Positions 1 through 6,936 of a DNA stretch of 7,237 bases are shown here, in pieces. The notes under the pieces are model-generated. The model saw only the letters and a list, made by a program, of their open reading frames with translations, had not been told where the DNA came from and searched no databases. The translations under genes and the position numbers were made by a program. Source of the DNA: Pseudomonadota bacterium. Its GTDB lineage: Bacteria > Pseudomonadota > Alphaproteobacteria > Rhizobiales > Rhizobiaceae. Every line of letters starts with the position of its first letter. The first letter of the stretch is position 1. The stretch covers positions 1 to 7,237 of the forward strand of contig JAEWKX010000267.1 in the NCBI GenBank assembly GCA_023393575.1, given 5' to 3'.

Positions 1-970
1 CCTGGGAACCATGGAAGGCTTCACCGTCCTGAGCGGACTCGCGTTCACCGCCATGCGCACGCCGCTGATCTTCCTGCAGACCCTTCCCACTCTCACGCTC
101 TTCATCGGCATGACCGTGCTGATCGCGCTCAACCGGCGATACGAACTGGTGGTGACGCGTGCCGCGGGCGTCTCGGTCTGGCAGTTCATCGCGCCGTTCG
201 CCGCCGGGGCATTCATCGTCGGCCTGTTGGCGACGCTGGTGGTCAACCCGCTGGCGGCGTGGGGCCAGCAGCAATCCGCCTCCCTCGAGACGACGTGGAG
301 AGAAGCGAGCAACCGGGCCCGCAAGTCGAATTTCGTCCCGTGGATCAGACAGGCGTCCGAGGGAGCCGATACGATCATCGGCGCCAAGAGCTATCAGGCG
401 GAAGGCACCGAACTTTTCGACGTCGTCGTATTCCACTTCGACGACGACGAGCGGGTGATCCTGCGGCAGGATGCGGCACGGGCGAAGTTGGAAGATGGTT
501 ACTGGATGCTTACCGACGTCCTGGAGAATCGCCCCGGCGAGATTCCGGTCCGCGTCGCTACGGCACAGGTGCGCACCAACCTGAAGCAGGAATTCCTGCA
601 GGAGAGCCTGTCGCAGCCGGAAGCCATTGCGTTCTATGACCTTTTGCGGAAGATCAAGGTTGGAAAGTCCTTCGGGCTGCCGACCAAGCCGCTCGAGACG
701 CAGTTCCACTCGCTGCTGTCCCTGCCGCTGCTTCTGGTGGCAATGACGCTCATCGCTGCAACAGTGACGTTAAAATTCAGTCGTTTCGCCCAATCCCGCC
801 CGGTTATTCTGGGTGGAATCGTTGCAGGCTTCGTGCTTTATGTCGTAACCGTGCTTGTGAAAGCATTCGGGAGCAGCGGTGCCGTACCGCCATTCGTGGC
901 GGTGTGGGTGCCGGTGATCGTCGCAACCGCTCTCGGCGCGACGATTCTGCTTCATCAGGAGGATGGCTAG
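1..970 (+). CDS. lptG: LptG, LPS export ABC transporter permease (5' end outside window)
   Basis: This is an inner-membrane permease of the YjgP/YjgQ family. With LptF and the ATPase LptB it pulls LPS from the inner membrane and feeds it to the LptC-LptA bridge. The first complete codon is at position 2, and about 322 residues are visible. The frame is open to the window edge, so roughly the first 40 residues (most of the first membrane helix) are missing; the ATG at 11 is internal. The family signature is clear: a helix ending in LFIGMTVLIALNRRYEL, then TRAAGVSVWQF, then a third helix ending in NPLAAWGQQ. A periplasmic beta-rich domain follows (about residues 85-230), then three C-terminal helices near 238-258, 267-288 and 294-317. 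The TAG stop overlaps the lptD start by one base. lptF is expected just upstream. The identification is firm; only the N-terminus is unseen. Confidence 0.95.
   Translation, partial: LGTMEGFTVLSGLAFTAMRTPLIFLQTLPTLTLFIGMTVLIALNRRYELVVTRAAGVSVWQFIAPFAAGAFIVGLLATLVVNPLAAWGQQQSASLETTWREASNRARKSNFVPWIRQASEGADTIIGAKSYQAEGTELFDVVVFHFDDDERVILRQDAARAKLEDGYWMLTDVLENRPGEIPVRVATAQVRTNLKQEFLQESLSQPEAIAFYDLLRKIKVGKSFGLPTKPLETQFHSLLSLPLLLVAMTLIAATVTLKFSRFAQSRPVILGGIVAGFVLYVVTVLVKAFGSSGAVPPFVAVWVPVIVATALGATILLHQEDG
957..962 (+). promoter_or_regulatory. Shine-Dalgarno site AGGAGG for lptD
   Basis: A perfect AGGAGG lies inside the last codons of lptG and ends 7 bases before the GTG at 970. This is ideal spacing for that GTG and fixes it as the lptD start. 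The nearby ATG at 963 is in another frame and sits directly against the site. Because the site lies within lptG, translation of lptD is probably coupled to termination on lptG. Confidence 0.8.
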
Positions 971-3324
971 TGGCGGTAAGCGACCGCGGAAATATCAGAC
1001 GGCGCCTTGCGGTCCTGCTGGCGAGCGTCGCTGTGTGCATGAACGGCGTGCAGCCCTTGCCGGCGCACGCCCAGGAGAACAGTTTCGGCCTGGCGTCTGT
1101 CGCGGACGAAGACGCCAAGATGCTCCTGCGCGCCAATGAACTGGTCTACAACCGGGACGCCGAGCGGGTTACCGCGTCCGGCGGCGTGCAGATCTACTAC
1201 AATCGCTACCGGATGGTGGCCCAGCGGGTCGAATACGACCAGCAGTCGGGCCGCGTGATCGCCCGCGGAAATATCGAGCTGATCGAGCCGGACGGAAACC
1301 GCATCTATGCCGACGAACTCGATGTTACCGACGATTTCGGCCAAGGCTTCCTGAACACGCTTCGCGTCGAAACCACGGACAACACGCGCATCGCCGCGGA
1401 GAGCGCAGAGCGTCTCCCCGGCGACCTGATGGTGTTGAACAACGGCGTCTACACCGCCTGCCTGCCCTGCGCCCAAAAGCCCGGCAAGGCACCGCTCTGG
1501 CAGGTCAAGGCGCAGCGGGTCATCCAGAACGGCCAAACGCACACGGTGCGGCTTGAAAACGCACGCTTCGAGCTGTTCGGAATGCCGATCGGCTTCCTGC
1601 CGTTCATCGAGGTGCCGGATCACACGGTGGAGCGAAAGTCCGGCTTTCTCTTCCCGACCATGAGCCTGGACGACAATCTCGGCTTCGGCGTCACCGTTCC
1701 CTTTTACCACGTGTTCTCGCCGCACATGGACGCGACGTTGAGCCCGACCTACTATACAGGCCAGGGTGTGCTGTTGCAGGCTGAGATCCGCAACCGCTTC
1801 GAGACGGGCGACCACAAATTCCGCTTCGCCGGCATCAATCAGCGCGACCCGCATGCTTTCAATACCGGAAGCAGCGACTACAGCGCCGACACACGGCTGA
1901 TGGCCGCGTCGGAAGGACGCTTCCAGATCAATCCGCGTTGGACGTTCGGCTGGGACGTCATGGTCCAGAGCGACAACAACTTCTCCAAGACCTACTCGCT
2001 CGACGGCGTGAGCGATGATGTCTTCCGCAACGAGGTCTACCTGACGGGGCTCGGAGAGCGTAACCACTTCGACCTGCACGCCTTCTACTTCAACGTCCAG
2101 GATACCTCCTACATCAACGATGCCGAAAAGCGGCAGGCGATCGTCTACCCGTCCCTGGATTACAAATATATCGCTCCCCAGCCCGTTGCAGGCGGCGAGC
2201 TTTCGGTGACGACGAACTTCACGAATCTCTCCCGACGGGAAGAGGATTTCCAGGTCGAGAACGCCAACGATCCGACAGCAAGCTTTGCCGGTCTTGAAGG
2301 CAATTACAGCCGCTTCACCACGGAAGCGGAATGGAAGCGGACTTTCACCACCCCCGGCGGGCTGCTGCTGACGCCGATCCTTGCCGCGCGGGGCGATGCA
2401 GTCCGCTACAGCGCTTCCGATACCACGTATGTCTCGCCGTATGATGACACCCGCACATATACATACGACGGCCTGGAGGGATCCGGCAGCTACGGCCGCT
2501 ACATGGTCACGGCGGGCCTGGAAGCACGGTATCCCTTCCTGATCACCGGCGAGAACAGCAGCCACATCGTCGAGCCGATCGCACAGGTCTTTGTCCGGCC
2601 GGACGAGCCGCTGGCCGGCGGGTTGCCGAACGAGGACGCCCAGAGCTTCGTGTTCGACGCCACGAACCTCTTCGAACGCGACAAATTCTCCGGCTTCGAC
2701 CGCCTCGAAGGCGGAACGCGCGCCAATGTCGGCCTGCGCTATACGGGCTCCTTCGACAACGGCGTCGGACTGCGGAGCGTGGTCGGCCAGAGCTTCCATC
2801 TGGGAGGCCAGAATTCCTTCGCCACCGAAGACCTTGTGAACGCCGGCGACAATTCGGGCCTGGAGACGGACCGTTCGGACTACGTCGGCATGGCAGGTAT
2901 CGATCTTCCGATCGGCATCTCCCTGGAAGCCGGTGCCCGCTTCGACGAGGAAACATTCGACCTGCAGCGCACCGATGCCTCGATCGCCTACACCTCGGCA
3001 CGGATCAGCGGCTCGCTCGTCTATACGCAGATCGAAGCGCAACCGGAATACGGATCGAGCAGCGATACCGAACTGCTCCAGTCCTCCACCCGTTTTCAAG
3101 TCAACGAGAACTGGTCATTGAGCGGGTCCGCGATCTGGGATCTCAGGGAGCAGGAAATCATTCGTCGCGGCATCGGCATCACTTACGCCGACGAATGCAC
3201 GATCTTCACGCTCGCCTATTCCGACGAGCCGGCCAGCAGCACCAATGCCAACGACTGGAGCATCAGCGCGCGGATTACCTTCCGTACCCTGGGCGACATC
3301 GATCTCGGCTCGGGCAGTCTTTGA
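970..3324 (+). CDS. lptD: LptD (OstA/Imp), outer-membrane LPS translocon
   Basis: LptD is the outer-membrane beta-barrel that, with the lipoprotein LptE, inserts LPS into the outer leaflet. I start it at GTG 970 (784 residues) because AGGAGG is 7 bases upstream and a good signal peptide follows at once: basic RRR at 10-12, a hydrophobic stretch and cleavage after AHA near residue 36. The frame opens earlier, at GTG 904, but that would add 22 charged residues before the signal. Residues about 50-145 form the LptA-like (OstA) domain that receives LPS. The family core around 164-240 has YTACLPC, LENARFELFG, RKSGFLFP and HMDATLSPTYY, then the barrel runs to the C-terminus. After signal cleavage there are three cysteines: C164, C167 and C743. 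By position, C164 matches E. coli C173 and C743 falls in the region of C724/C725. It sits between lptG and a SurA gene, the chaperone known to help LptD fold in E. coli. Confidence 0.96.
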   Translation: MAVSDRGNIRRRLAVLLASVAVCMNGVQPLPAHAQENSFGLASVADEDAKMLLRANELVYNRDAERVTASGGVQIYYNRYRMVAQRVEYDQQSGRVIARGNIELIEPDGNRIYADELDVTDDFGQGFLNTLRVETTDNTRIAAESAERLPGDLMVLNNGVYTACLPCAQKPGKAPLWQVKAQRVIQNGQTHTVRLENARFELFGMPIGFLPFIEVPDHTVERKSGFLFPTMSLDDNLGFGVTVPFYHVFSPHMDATLSPTYYTGQGVLLQAEIRNRFETGDHKFRFAGINQRDPHAFNTGSSDYSADTRLMAASEGRFQINPRWTFGWDVMVQSDNNFSKTYSLDGVSDDVFRNEVYLTGLGERNHFDLHAFYFNVQDTSYINDAEKRQAIVYPSLDYKYIAPQPVAGGELSVTTNFTNLSRREEDFQVENANDPTASFAGLEGNYSRFTTEAEWKRTFTTPGGLLLTPILAARGDAVRYSASDTTYVSPYDDTRTYTYDGLEGSGSYGRYMVTAGLEARYPFLITGENSSHIVEPIAQVFVRPDEPLAGGLPNEDAQSFVFDATNLFERDKFSGFDRLEGGTRANVGLRYTGSFDNGVGLRSVVGQSFHLGGQNSFATEDLVNAGDNSGLETDRSDYVGMAGIDLPIGISLEAGARFDEETFDLQRTDASIAYTSARISGSLVYTQIEAQPEYGSSSDTELLQSSTRFQVNENWSLSGSAIWDLREQEIIRRGIGITYADECTIFTLAYSDEPASSTNANDWSISARITFRTLGDIDLGSGSL

Positions 3325-3399
3325 GGCAGGCCACGGCCATTGTTTCGCCGCATGAATTGTGCAACCGGGCTGATATGCTGTAGTAGACAGGGGAGTGCA

Positions 3400-3424
3400 G
3401 GCCGCAACCGACAGAGGAGCGGCC
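3400..3424 (+). other. GC-rich hairpin in the surA leader
   Basis: In the 119-base gap between lptD and surA, GGCCGC (3400-3405) is complementary to GCGGCC (3419-3424), giving a 6-bp all-GC stem with a 13-base loop. The loop contains GAGGA, which resembles a ribosome binding site. No T-run follows, so it is not a typical intrinsic terminator. It ends 19 bases before the surA ATG and just upstream of the real AAGGA site, so it could affect initiation or RNA stability. It may also be chance in high-GC DNA. I see no convincing -35/-10 pair in the gap. Confidence 0.3.
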
Positions 3425-3430
3425 GCGCAG

Positions 3431-3435
3431 AAGGA
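3431..3435 (+). promoter_or_regulatory. Shine-Dalgarno site AAGGA for surA
   Basis: AAGGA ends 8 bases before the ATG at 3444. It supports that start, which is also the one that gives a complete signal peptide. Confidence 0.6.
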
Positions 3436-3443
3436 CGAGCATC

Positions 3444-4382
3444 ATGTCGGCACTGAAAGCAACACGCAGGGTTCTCGTGGCCGTGGCAGCCCTGGCCGCC
3501 TCGGTGGCGATCGAACCGGCCCACCAGCAGGCGCAGGCTGCCAGCGAAATCGTCGCGGTCGTCAACAAGCTGCCGATCACCAGCAACGATGTCGCACGCC
3601 GGGCCGCCTTCCTGCGCCTGCAGCGGCAGAAGAGCGATACGAAGACGGCACGCGACCAGTTGGTCGAGGAAGCGCTGAAGCGTGAAGAGATCGCCCGCGT
3701 CAAGATGTCGGTAAGCACCTCCGACGTCGACGGCGCCTTCGCCCGGTTCGCCGCAAGCAACAAGCTGACCCCCGACCAACTGACGAAGATCCTCGGGCAG
3801 GCGGGCGTCGGCGCCGACCACTTCAAGGAATACATCGCGGTGCAGATGAGCTGGCCGCGCCTGGTGAATGCGCGCTTTGGAGGCAGCCGTGGCCGCATGT
3901 CGTCGCAGGAACTCGTCACGCGCATGATGGAGAACAAGCAGAAGCCGGTGACCACCGAATACTTCCTGCAGCAGATCATCTTCGTAGTGCCGGAATCGAA
4001 GCGGAACGCCATTCTGGGCAAGCGGAAATCCGAGGCGGAAGCCTCCCGCAGCAAGTTCCCCGGCTGCGAGCAGTCAAAGCAGTTCGCAGCGACGATGCTC
4101 GACGTTTCCGTCCGCAACCTCGGCCGAATCCTTGCCCCCGAACTGCCGGAAGAGTGGAAGCCCCTTGTGGAGAAGGCCTCGGGCAGCACGACAGGAACGC
4201 GCGTCACCGAACGCGGCGTCGAGTTCCTTGCCATCTGCAGCCAGCGGCAGGTATCCGACGATTTCGCCGCGGAGGTGGTTTTCCGTGCCGAGGATCTCGG
4301 CAAACAGAAGGCCGGCACGAATCCCAACGAGGAGAAATACCTCGAGGAACTGCGCAGCAAGGCGCAGATCGACTACCGCTGA
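3444..4382 (+). CDS. surA: SurA-family periplasmic chaperone with a degenerate rotamase domain
   Basis: The 312-residue product is an exported chaperone expected to escort unfolded outer-membrane proteins across the periplasm. The signal peptide is clear: RR at 8-9, hydrophobic residues 10-23, cleavage after AQA near 32. Residues about 35-145 form the SurA N-terminal helical domain, opening with the typical [19 protein letters not shown]. Residues about 170-270 look like a single parvulin (peptidyl-prolyl isomerase) domain: [13 protein letters not shown] stands where the first strand normally is, and [12 protein letters not shown] where the last strand (usually GWHLI-like) is. The central GG-LG motif of active parvulins is absent. 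C208 and C265 are its only cysteines and lie within this domain. A C-terminal helix (about 295-312) follows. E. coli SurA is 428 residues with two rotamase domains, so this is a shortened form. It lies between lptD and pdxA as in E. coli, which supports the name; isomerase activity is doubtful. Confidence 0.85.
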   Translation: MSALKATRRVLVAVAALAASVAIEPAHQQAQAASEIVAVVNKLPITSNDVARRAAFLRLQRQKSDTKTARDQLVEEALKREEIARVKMSVSTSDVDGAFARFAASNKLTPDQLTKILGQAGVGADHFKEYIAVQMSWPRLVNARFGGSRGRMSSQELVTRMMENKQKPVTTEYFLQQIIFVVPESKRNAILGKRKSEAEASRSKFPGCEQSKQFAATMLDVSVRNLGRILAPELPEEWKPLVEKASGSTTGTRVTERGVEFLAICSQRQVSDDFAAEVVFRAEDLGKQKAGTNPNEEKYLEELRSKAQIDYR

Positions 4383-4385
4383 TAC

Positions 4386-4390
4386 GAGGG
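4386..4390 (+). promoter_or_regulatory. Shine-Dalgarno site GAGGG for pdxA
   Basis: GAGGG lies in the 14-base gap after the surA stop and ends 6 bases before ATG 4397. It decides the pdxA start against the longer open frame reaching back to 4154, which would overlap surA by 229 bases. Confidence 0.6.
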
Positions 4391-4396
4391 ACCGGA

Positions 4397-5419
4397 ATGC
4401 CGCTTGATCGTCCGCTTGCTCTCACCCAGGGCGATCCCGCCGGCATCGGCCCCGACATCACCCTCGCCGCCTGGTTGCGCAGGAAGGAGTACGGCATAGC
4501 TCCGTTTCTCTTCGTTGGCGATCCAGAGGTTCTGGCGGCAAGGGCGCGGCTTCTCGACTTCGATGTTACCATCAAAGAAACGGACGCTGCAGGCGCGGTA
4601 GCGGCCTTCGCCGATAGCCTTCCGGTCCATCCGATCGCTGCCGGCACGGTGGTTGCAGCGGGGGAACCGCATGTCGCCACGGCCCGCGGGACCATTGCCG
4701 CAATCGAGACCGCCACGTCCCTTGCGCTCGACCGGAGCGCGGCAGCGGTGGTGACCAACCCGATCGCCAAGTCCATTCTCTATGCTTCGGGCTTCGCATT
4801 TCCCGGTCACACAGAGTTTTTGGCGGACCTCGCAACCCGCGCAACGGGAGAGAAGGTCAAGCCGGTGATGATGCTGGCAGGCCCGCAGCTTCGCGCGGTT
4901 CCGGTAACGATCCACATCCCGCTGAAGGACGTGCCTGCCGCACTGACGGAAGATCTGATCGTCGAGAGCTGCCGGATCACCCATGCGGACCTGAAGAACC
5001 GCTTCGGGATTGCGCAGCCGCGGCTTGCCGTGGCCGGCCTCAATCCCCACGCAGGCGAAGACGGAGCGATCGGGGAGGAGGAGCTGAATATCATCCATCC
5101 CGCTGTCACACGGCTGCGCCGCGACGGCGTCAACGCCTTCGGTCCCCTGCCGGCCGATACGATGTTCCATGACGACGCACGGGCTCGCTACGATGTGGCC
5201 GTCTGCATGTATCATGACCAGGCGCTCATTCCGGCGAAGGCCCTCGGCTTCGACACCTCCGTCAATATCACGCTCGGCCTGCCGTTCATTCGCACGTCGC
5301 CCGACCACGGCACGGCCTTCGGCATTGCCGGCCAGGGCGTCGCTCGGGAGACCAGCCTGGCGGAGGCGCTGAAGCTCGCGGCAGGCCTTGCAGAGAAATC
5401 CATGAAGGCATACGCCTGA
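4397..5419 (+). CDS. pdxA: PdxA, 4-hydroxythreonine-4-phosphate dehydrogenase
   Basis: PdxA is a cytoplasmic NAD-dependent enzyme that oxidises 4-phosphohydroxy-L-threonine. The product loses CO2 to give 3-amino-1-hydroxyacetone phosphate, which PdxJ uses to make pyridoxine 5'-phosphate (vitamin B6). The 340-residue product is of normal family length. It begins with [15 protein letters not shown], the family N-terminal signature. The three metal-ligand histidines are present at H173 (IHIPLKD), H218 (NPHAGE) and H273 (MYHDQ), each exactly seven residues on from the E. coli ligands 166, 211 and 266. H138-T139 in PGHTEF correspond to the substrate-phosphate contact. The block [19 protein letters not shown] is near-identical across the family. 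All catalytic residues are intact, so it should be active. It starts 14 bases after surA and its TGA overlaps the rsmA ATG, indicating co-transcription. Confidence 0.97.
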   Translation: MPLDRPLALTQGDPAGIGPDITLAAWLRRKEYGIAPFLFVGDPEVLAARARLLDFDVTIKETDAAGAVAAFADSLPVHPIAAGTVVAAGEPHVATARGTIAAIETATSLALDRSAAAVVTNPIAKSILYASGFAFPGHTEFLADLATRATGEKVKPVMMLAGPQLRAVPVTIHIPLKDVPAALTEDLIVESCRITHADLKNRFGIAQPRLAVAGLNPHAGEDGAIGEEELNIIHPAVTRLRRDGVNAFGPLPADTMFHDDARARYDVAVCMYHDQALIPAKALGFDTSVNITLGLPFIRTSPDHGTAFGIAGQGVARETSLAEALKLAAGLAEKSMKAYA

Positions 5420-6246
5420 TGGCGGCACTCGACGGTCTGCCGCCACTGCGCGAGGTCATCCAGCGCCACGGACTTGATGCGCGCAAGGCGCTCGGCCAGA
5501 ACTTTCTGCTCGATCTCAACCTCACCCAGAAGATCGCCCGCAGCGCAGGCCCGCTGGAAGAGGCCACCGTGATAGAGGTAGGCCCCGGCCCCGGCGGCCT
5601 GACCCGTGCGATCCTTGCCCTCGGCGCCAGGAAGCTGATCGCCATCGAACGCGACTCACGCTGCCTTCCGGCACTTGCCGAGATCGCCGACCATTATCCG
5701 GGCAGGCTCGATGTCATCGAGGGTGATGCGCTCAAGACCGATTTCGAGGCACTCGCCAAAGACGGGCCGGTCAAGATCATCTCGAACCTGCCTTACAATG
5801 TCGGGACGCAACTGCTTCTCAACTGGCTTCTGCCCAAGTCGTGGCCGCCATTCTGGGAAACGCTGACGCTGATGTTCCAGAAGGAGGTGGGCCTTCGGAT
5901 CGTCGCGCAGGAAGACGACGATCACTACGGCCGGCTCGGTGTCCTTGCCGGCTGGCGGACGGAACCCAGGATGGTCTTCGACGTGCCGCCGCAGGCCTTC
6001 ACCCCGCCGCCCAAAGTCACGTCCAGCGTCGTACACCTGACGCCACGGCCGGCTCCCCTGCCCTGCGACGTCAGGAAGCTCGAAGCGGTGACGCAGGCGG
6101 CCTTCGGCCAGCGGCGCAAGATGCTTCGACAGAGCGTGAAGTCGCTTGGCGGAGAGGCGCTCCTGTCGAAGGCGGGAATCGATCCGTCGCGCCGGGCCGA
6201 GACGCTGTCGGTCGAAGAATTCGTGGCGCTCGCCAACGCGCTGTAG
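5419..6246 (+). CDS. rsmA: RsmA (KsgA), 16S rRNA adenine dimethyltransferase
   Basis: RsmA uses S-adenosylmethionine (SAM) to dimethylate two adjacent adenines (A1518 and A1519 in E. coli numbering) in the 3'-terminal helix of 16S rRNA, a late check on 30S assembly. Its loss classically gives kasugamycin resistance. The 275-residue product is full length. GQNFLLD is at 26-32, the SAM-binding motif EVGPGPGG at 53-60, IERD at 76-79, GDA at 102-104 and the catalytic motif NLPYNV at 123-128. [12 protein letters not shown] (194-205) and [10 protein letters not shown] (229-238) are typical of the RNA-binding C-terminal part. The ATG at 5419 shares its A with the pdxA stop (TGATG). GAAGG at 5404-5408, inside pdxA, is a possible ribosome binding site 10 bases upstream. 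Translation is therefore probably coupled to pdxA. Nothing is missing or odd. Confidence 0.97.
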   Translation: MAALDGLPPLREVIQRHGLDARKALGQNFLLDLNLTQKIARSAGPLEEATVIEVGPGPGGLTRAILALGARKLIAIERDSRCLPALAEIADHYPGRLDVIEGDALKTDFEALAKDGPVKIISNLPYNVGTQLLLNWLLPKSWPPFWETLTLMFQKEVGLRIVAQEDDDHYGRLGVLAGWRTEPRMVFDVPPQAFTPPPKVTSSVVHLTPRPAPLPCDVRKLEAVTQAAFGQRRKMLRQSVKSLGGEALLSKAGIDPSRRAETLSVEEFVALANAL

Positions 6247-6257
6247 GCAACACGATT

Positions 6258-6294
6258 TTGCCATATTGAACTCGGCAAGTGTGGGTTCCAACCC
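6258..6294. other. Short dyad symmetries between rsmA and the membrane methyltransferase gene
   Basis: The 60-base gap holds two small inverted repeats: TTGCC (6258-6262) with GGCAA (6274-6278), and GGGTT-CC-AACCC (6283-6294). The first could be a weak hairpin after rsmA but lacks a T-run. The second has a centre too short to loop, though it could serve as a protein site 12 bases before ATG 6307. I found no convincing promoter pair here. Both repeats could be chance. Confidence 0.2.
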
Positions 6295-6306
6295 GATAGG
6301 TCAACC

Positions 6307-6930
6307 ATGCACGCCATCCCGCAGCCCAACCCGTTCAACCAGAAGATAAGACTTGGGGTTCTCTGGATCCTCTCGATCTGTCTTGCCACGATCATCCTGA
6401 TCAGCAGGCCGATGCTTCCCGAAGATGGCATTCTTCACGAAATCACGGAGACGATCGGTCTTGCTCTCCTGATCATTGCGGTCATGGGCCGGCTATGGAG
6501 CATCCTCTACATAGGCTCCAAGAAGAACCAGGAACTGGTGACCCTAGGTCCCTATTCGATGACGCGGAATCCACTCTATTTCTTCTCGCTTACCGGACTT
6601 CTCGGAATTGGACTGGTCTATGGCTCACTGGCGTTTACCGCAATCGTGCTGGTATCGGCGCTGATCGTCTTCCAGTACACGGCATTGCGCGAAGCGGAGT
6701 TCCTGATGGCGAAATTCAGCGGAAGCTACGCCGATTACGCGTCCCGCACGCCTCTGATCCTGCCCAGGCCCTCGCTATATGCGACCTCCGAGGAGGTGAC
6801 GTTCTCGGTCAGAGCCCTGACGAAAACGCTGCGCGATTGCCTGCCCTTCCTGGTGCTCTACCCGCTTATAGAGGCGGTCGAGTACCTGCATGCCATCGAC
6901 AAGTTGCACCCACTCCTCGTGCTTCCCTGA
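6307..6930 (+). CDS. ICMT/phospholipid-methyltransferase-like integral membrane protein
   Basis: The 207-residue product belongs to the isoprenylcysteine carboxyl methyltransferase/PEMT-like superfamily of membrane methyltransferases, whose members methylate lipids or lipid-linked groups with SAM. Hydrophobic segments lie at about 17-33, 48-64, 91-107 and 108-124, with another near 179-194. The superfamily signature is present: GPYSMTRNPLYFF (81-93), with R87-N88-P89 in place of the common RHP, then LREAEFL (127-133) and FSGSYADYASRTPLILP (137-153). ICMT relatives usually end soon after this motif; this protein continues about 50 residues with a hydrophobic stretch. The substrate cannot be read from the sequence, and bacteria generally lack prenylated proteins, so the family name should not be taken literally. 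ATG 6307 has only a weak AGG six bases upstream. Codon use is less biased than in neighbouring genes: three ATA, three CTA and two AGA codons. It runs toward gmk. Confidence 0.8.
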   Translation: MHAIPQPNPFNQKIRLGVLWILSICLATIILISRPMLPEDGILHEITETIGLALLIIAVMGRLWSILYIGSKKNQELVTLGPYSMTRNPLYFFSLTGLLGIGLVYGSLAFTAIVLVSALIVFQYTALREAEFLMAKFSGSYADYASRTPLILPRPSLYATSEEVTFSVRALTKTLRDCLPFLVLYPLIEAVEYLHAIDKLHPLLVLP

Positions 6931-6936
6931 ACTCGG

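Noticed and set aside
904..969. Longer lptD start at GTG 904
   Set aside because: It would put 22 charged residues before a complete signal peptide and lacks the AGGAGG that serves GTG 970.
985..1275. Direct repeat of the 12-mer CGCGGAAATATC at 985-996 and 1264-1275
   Set aside because: Both copies encode RGNI within lptD and no further copies or longer homology were seen, so chance is enough.
967..3099. A 710-codon open frame on the minus strand, antisense to lptD
   Set aside because: It is in exact codon register with lptD, so its stops would need TTA, CTA or TCA codons in lptD, which are rare in this high-GC genome. The translation resembles no family I know. The same applies to antisense frames over pdxA (4373-5446) and rsmA (5656-6291).
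3357..3386. Possible promoter TTGTGC with TAGTAG before surA
   Set aside because: The match to a -35/-10 pair is poor and the spacing is not compelling, so I did not annotate it.
3275..4360. A 361-codon minus-strand frame covering surA and the end of lptD
   Set aside because: The product is a serine/arginine-rich composition typical of a frame shadow, has no domain I recognise, and lies opposite a well-supported gene.
4154..4396. Upstream extension of the pdxA frame
   Set aside because: It would overlap surA by 229 bases and add residues unlike PdxA. ATG 4397 has GAGGG six bases upstream and begins right at the family N-terminal signature.
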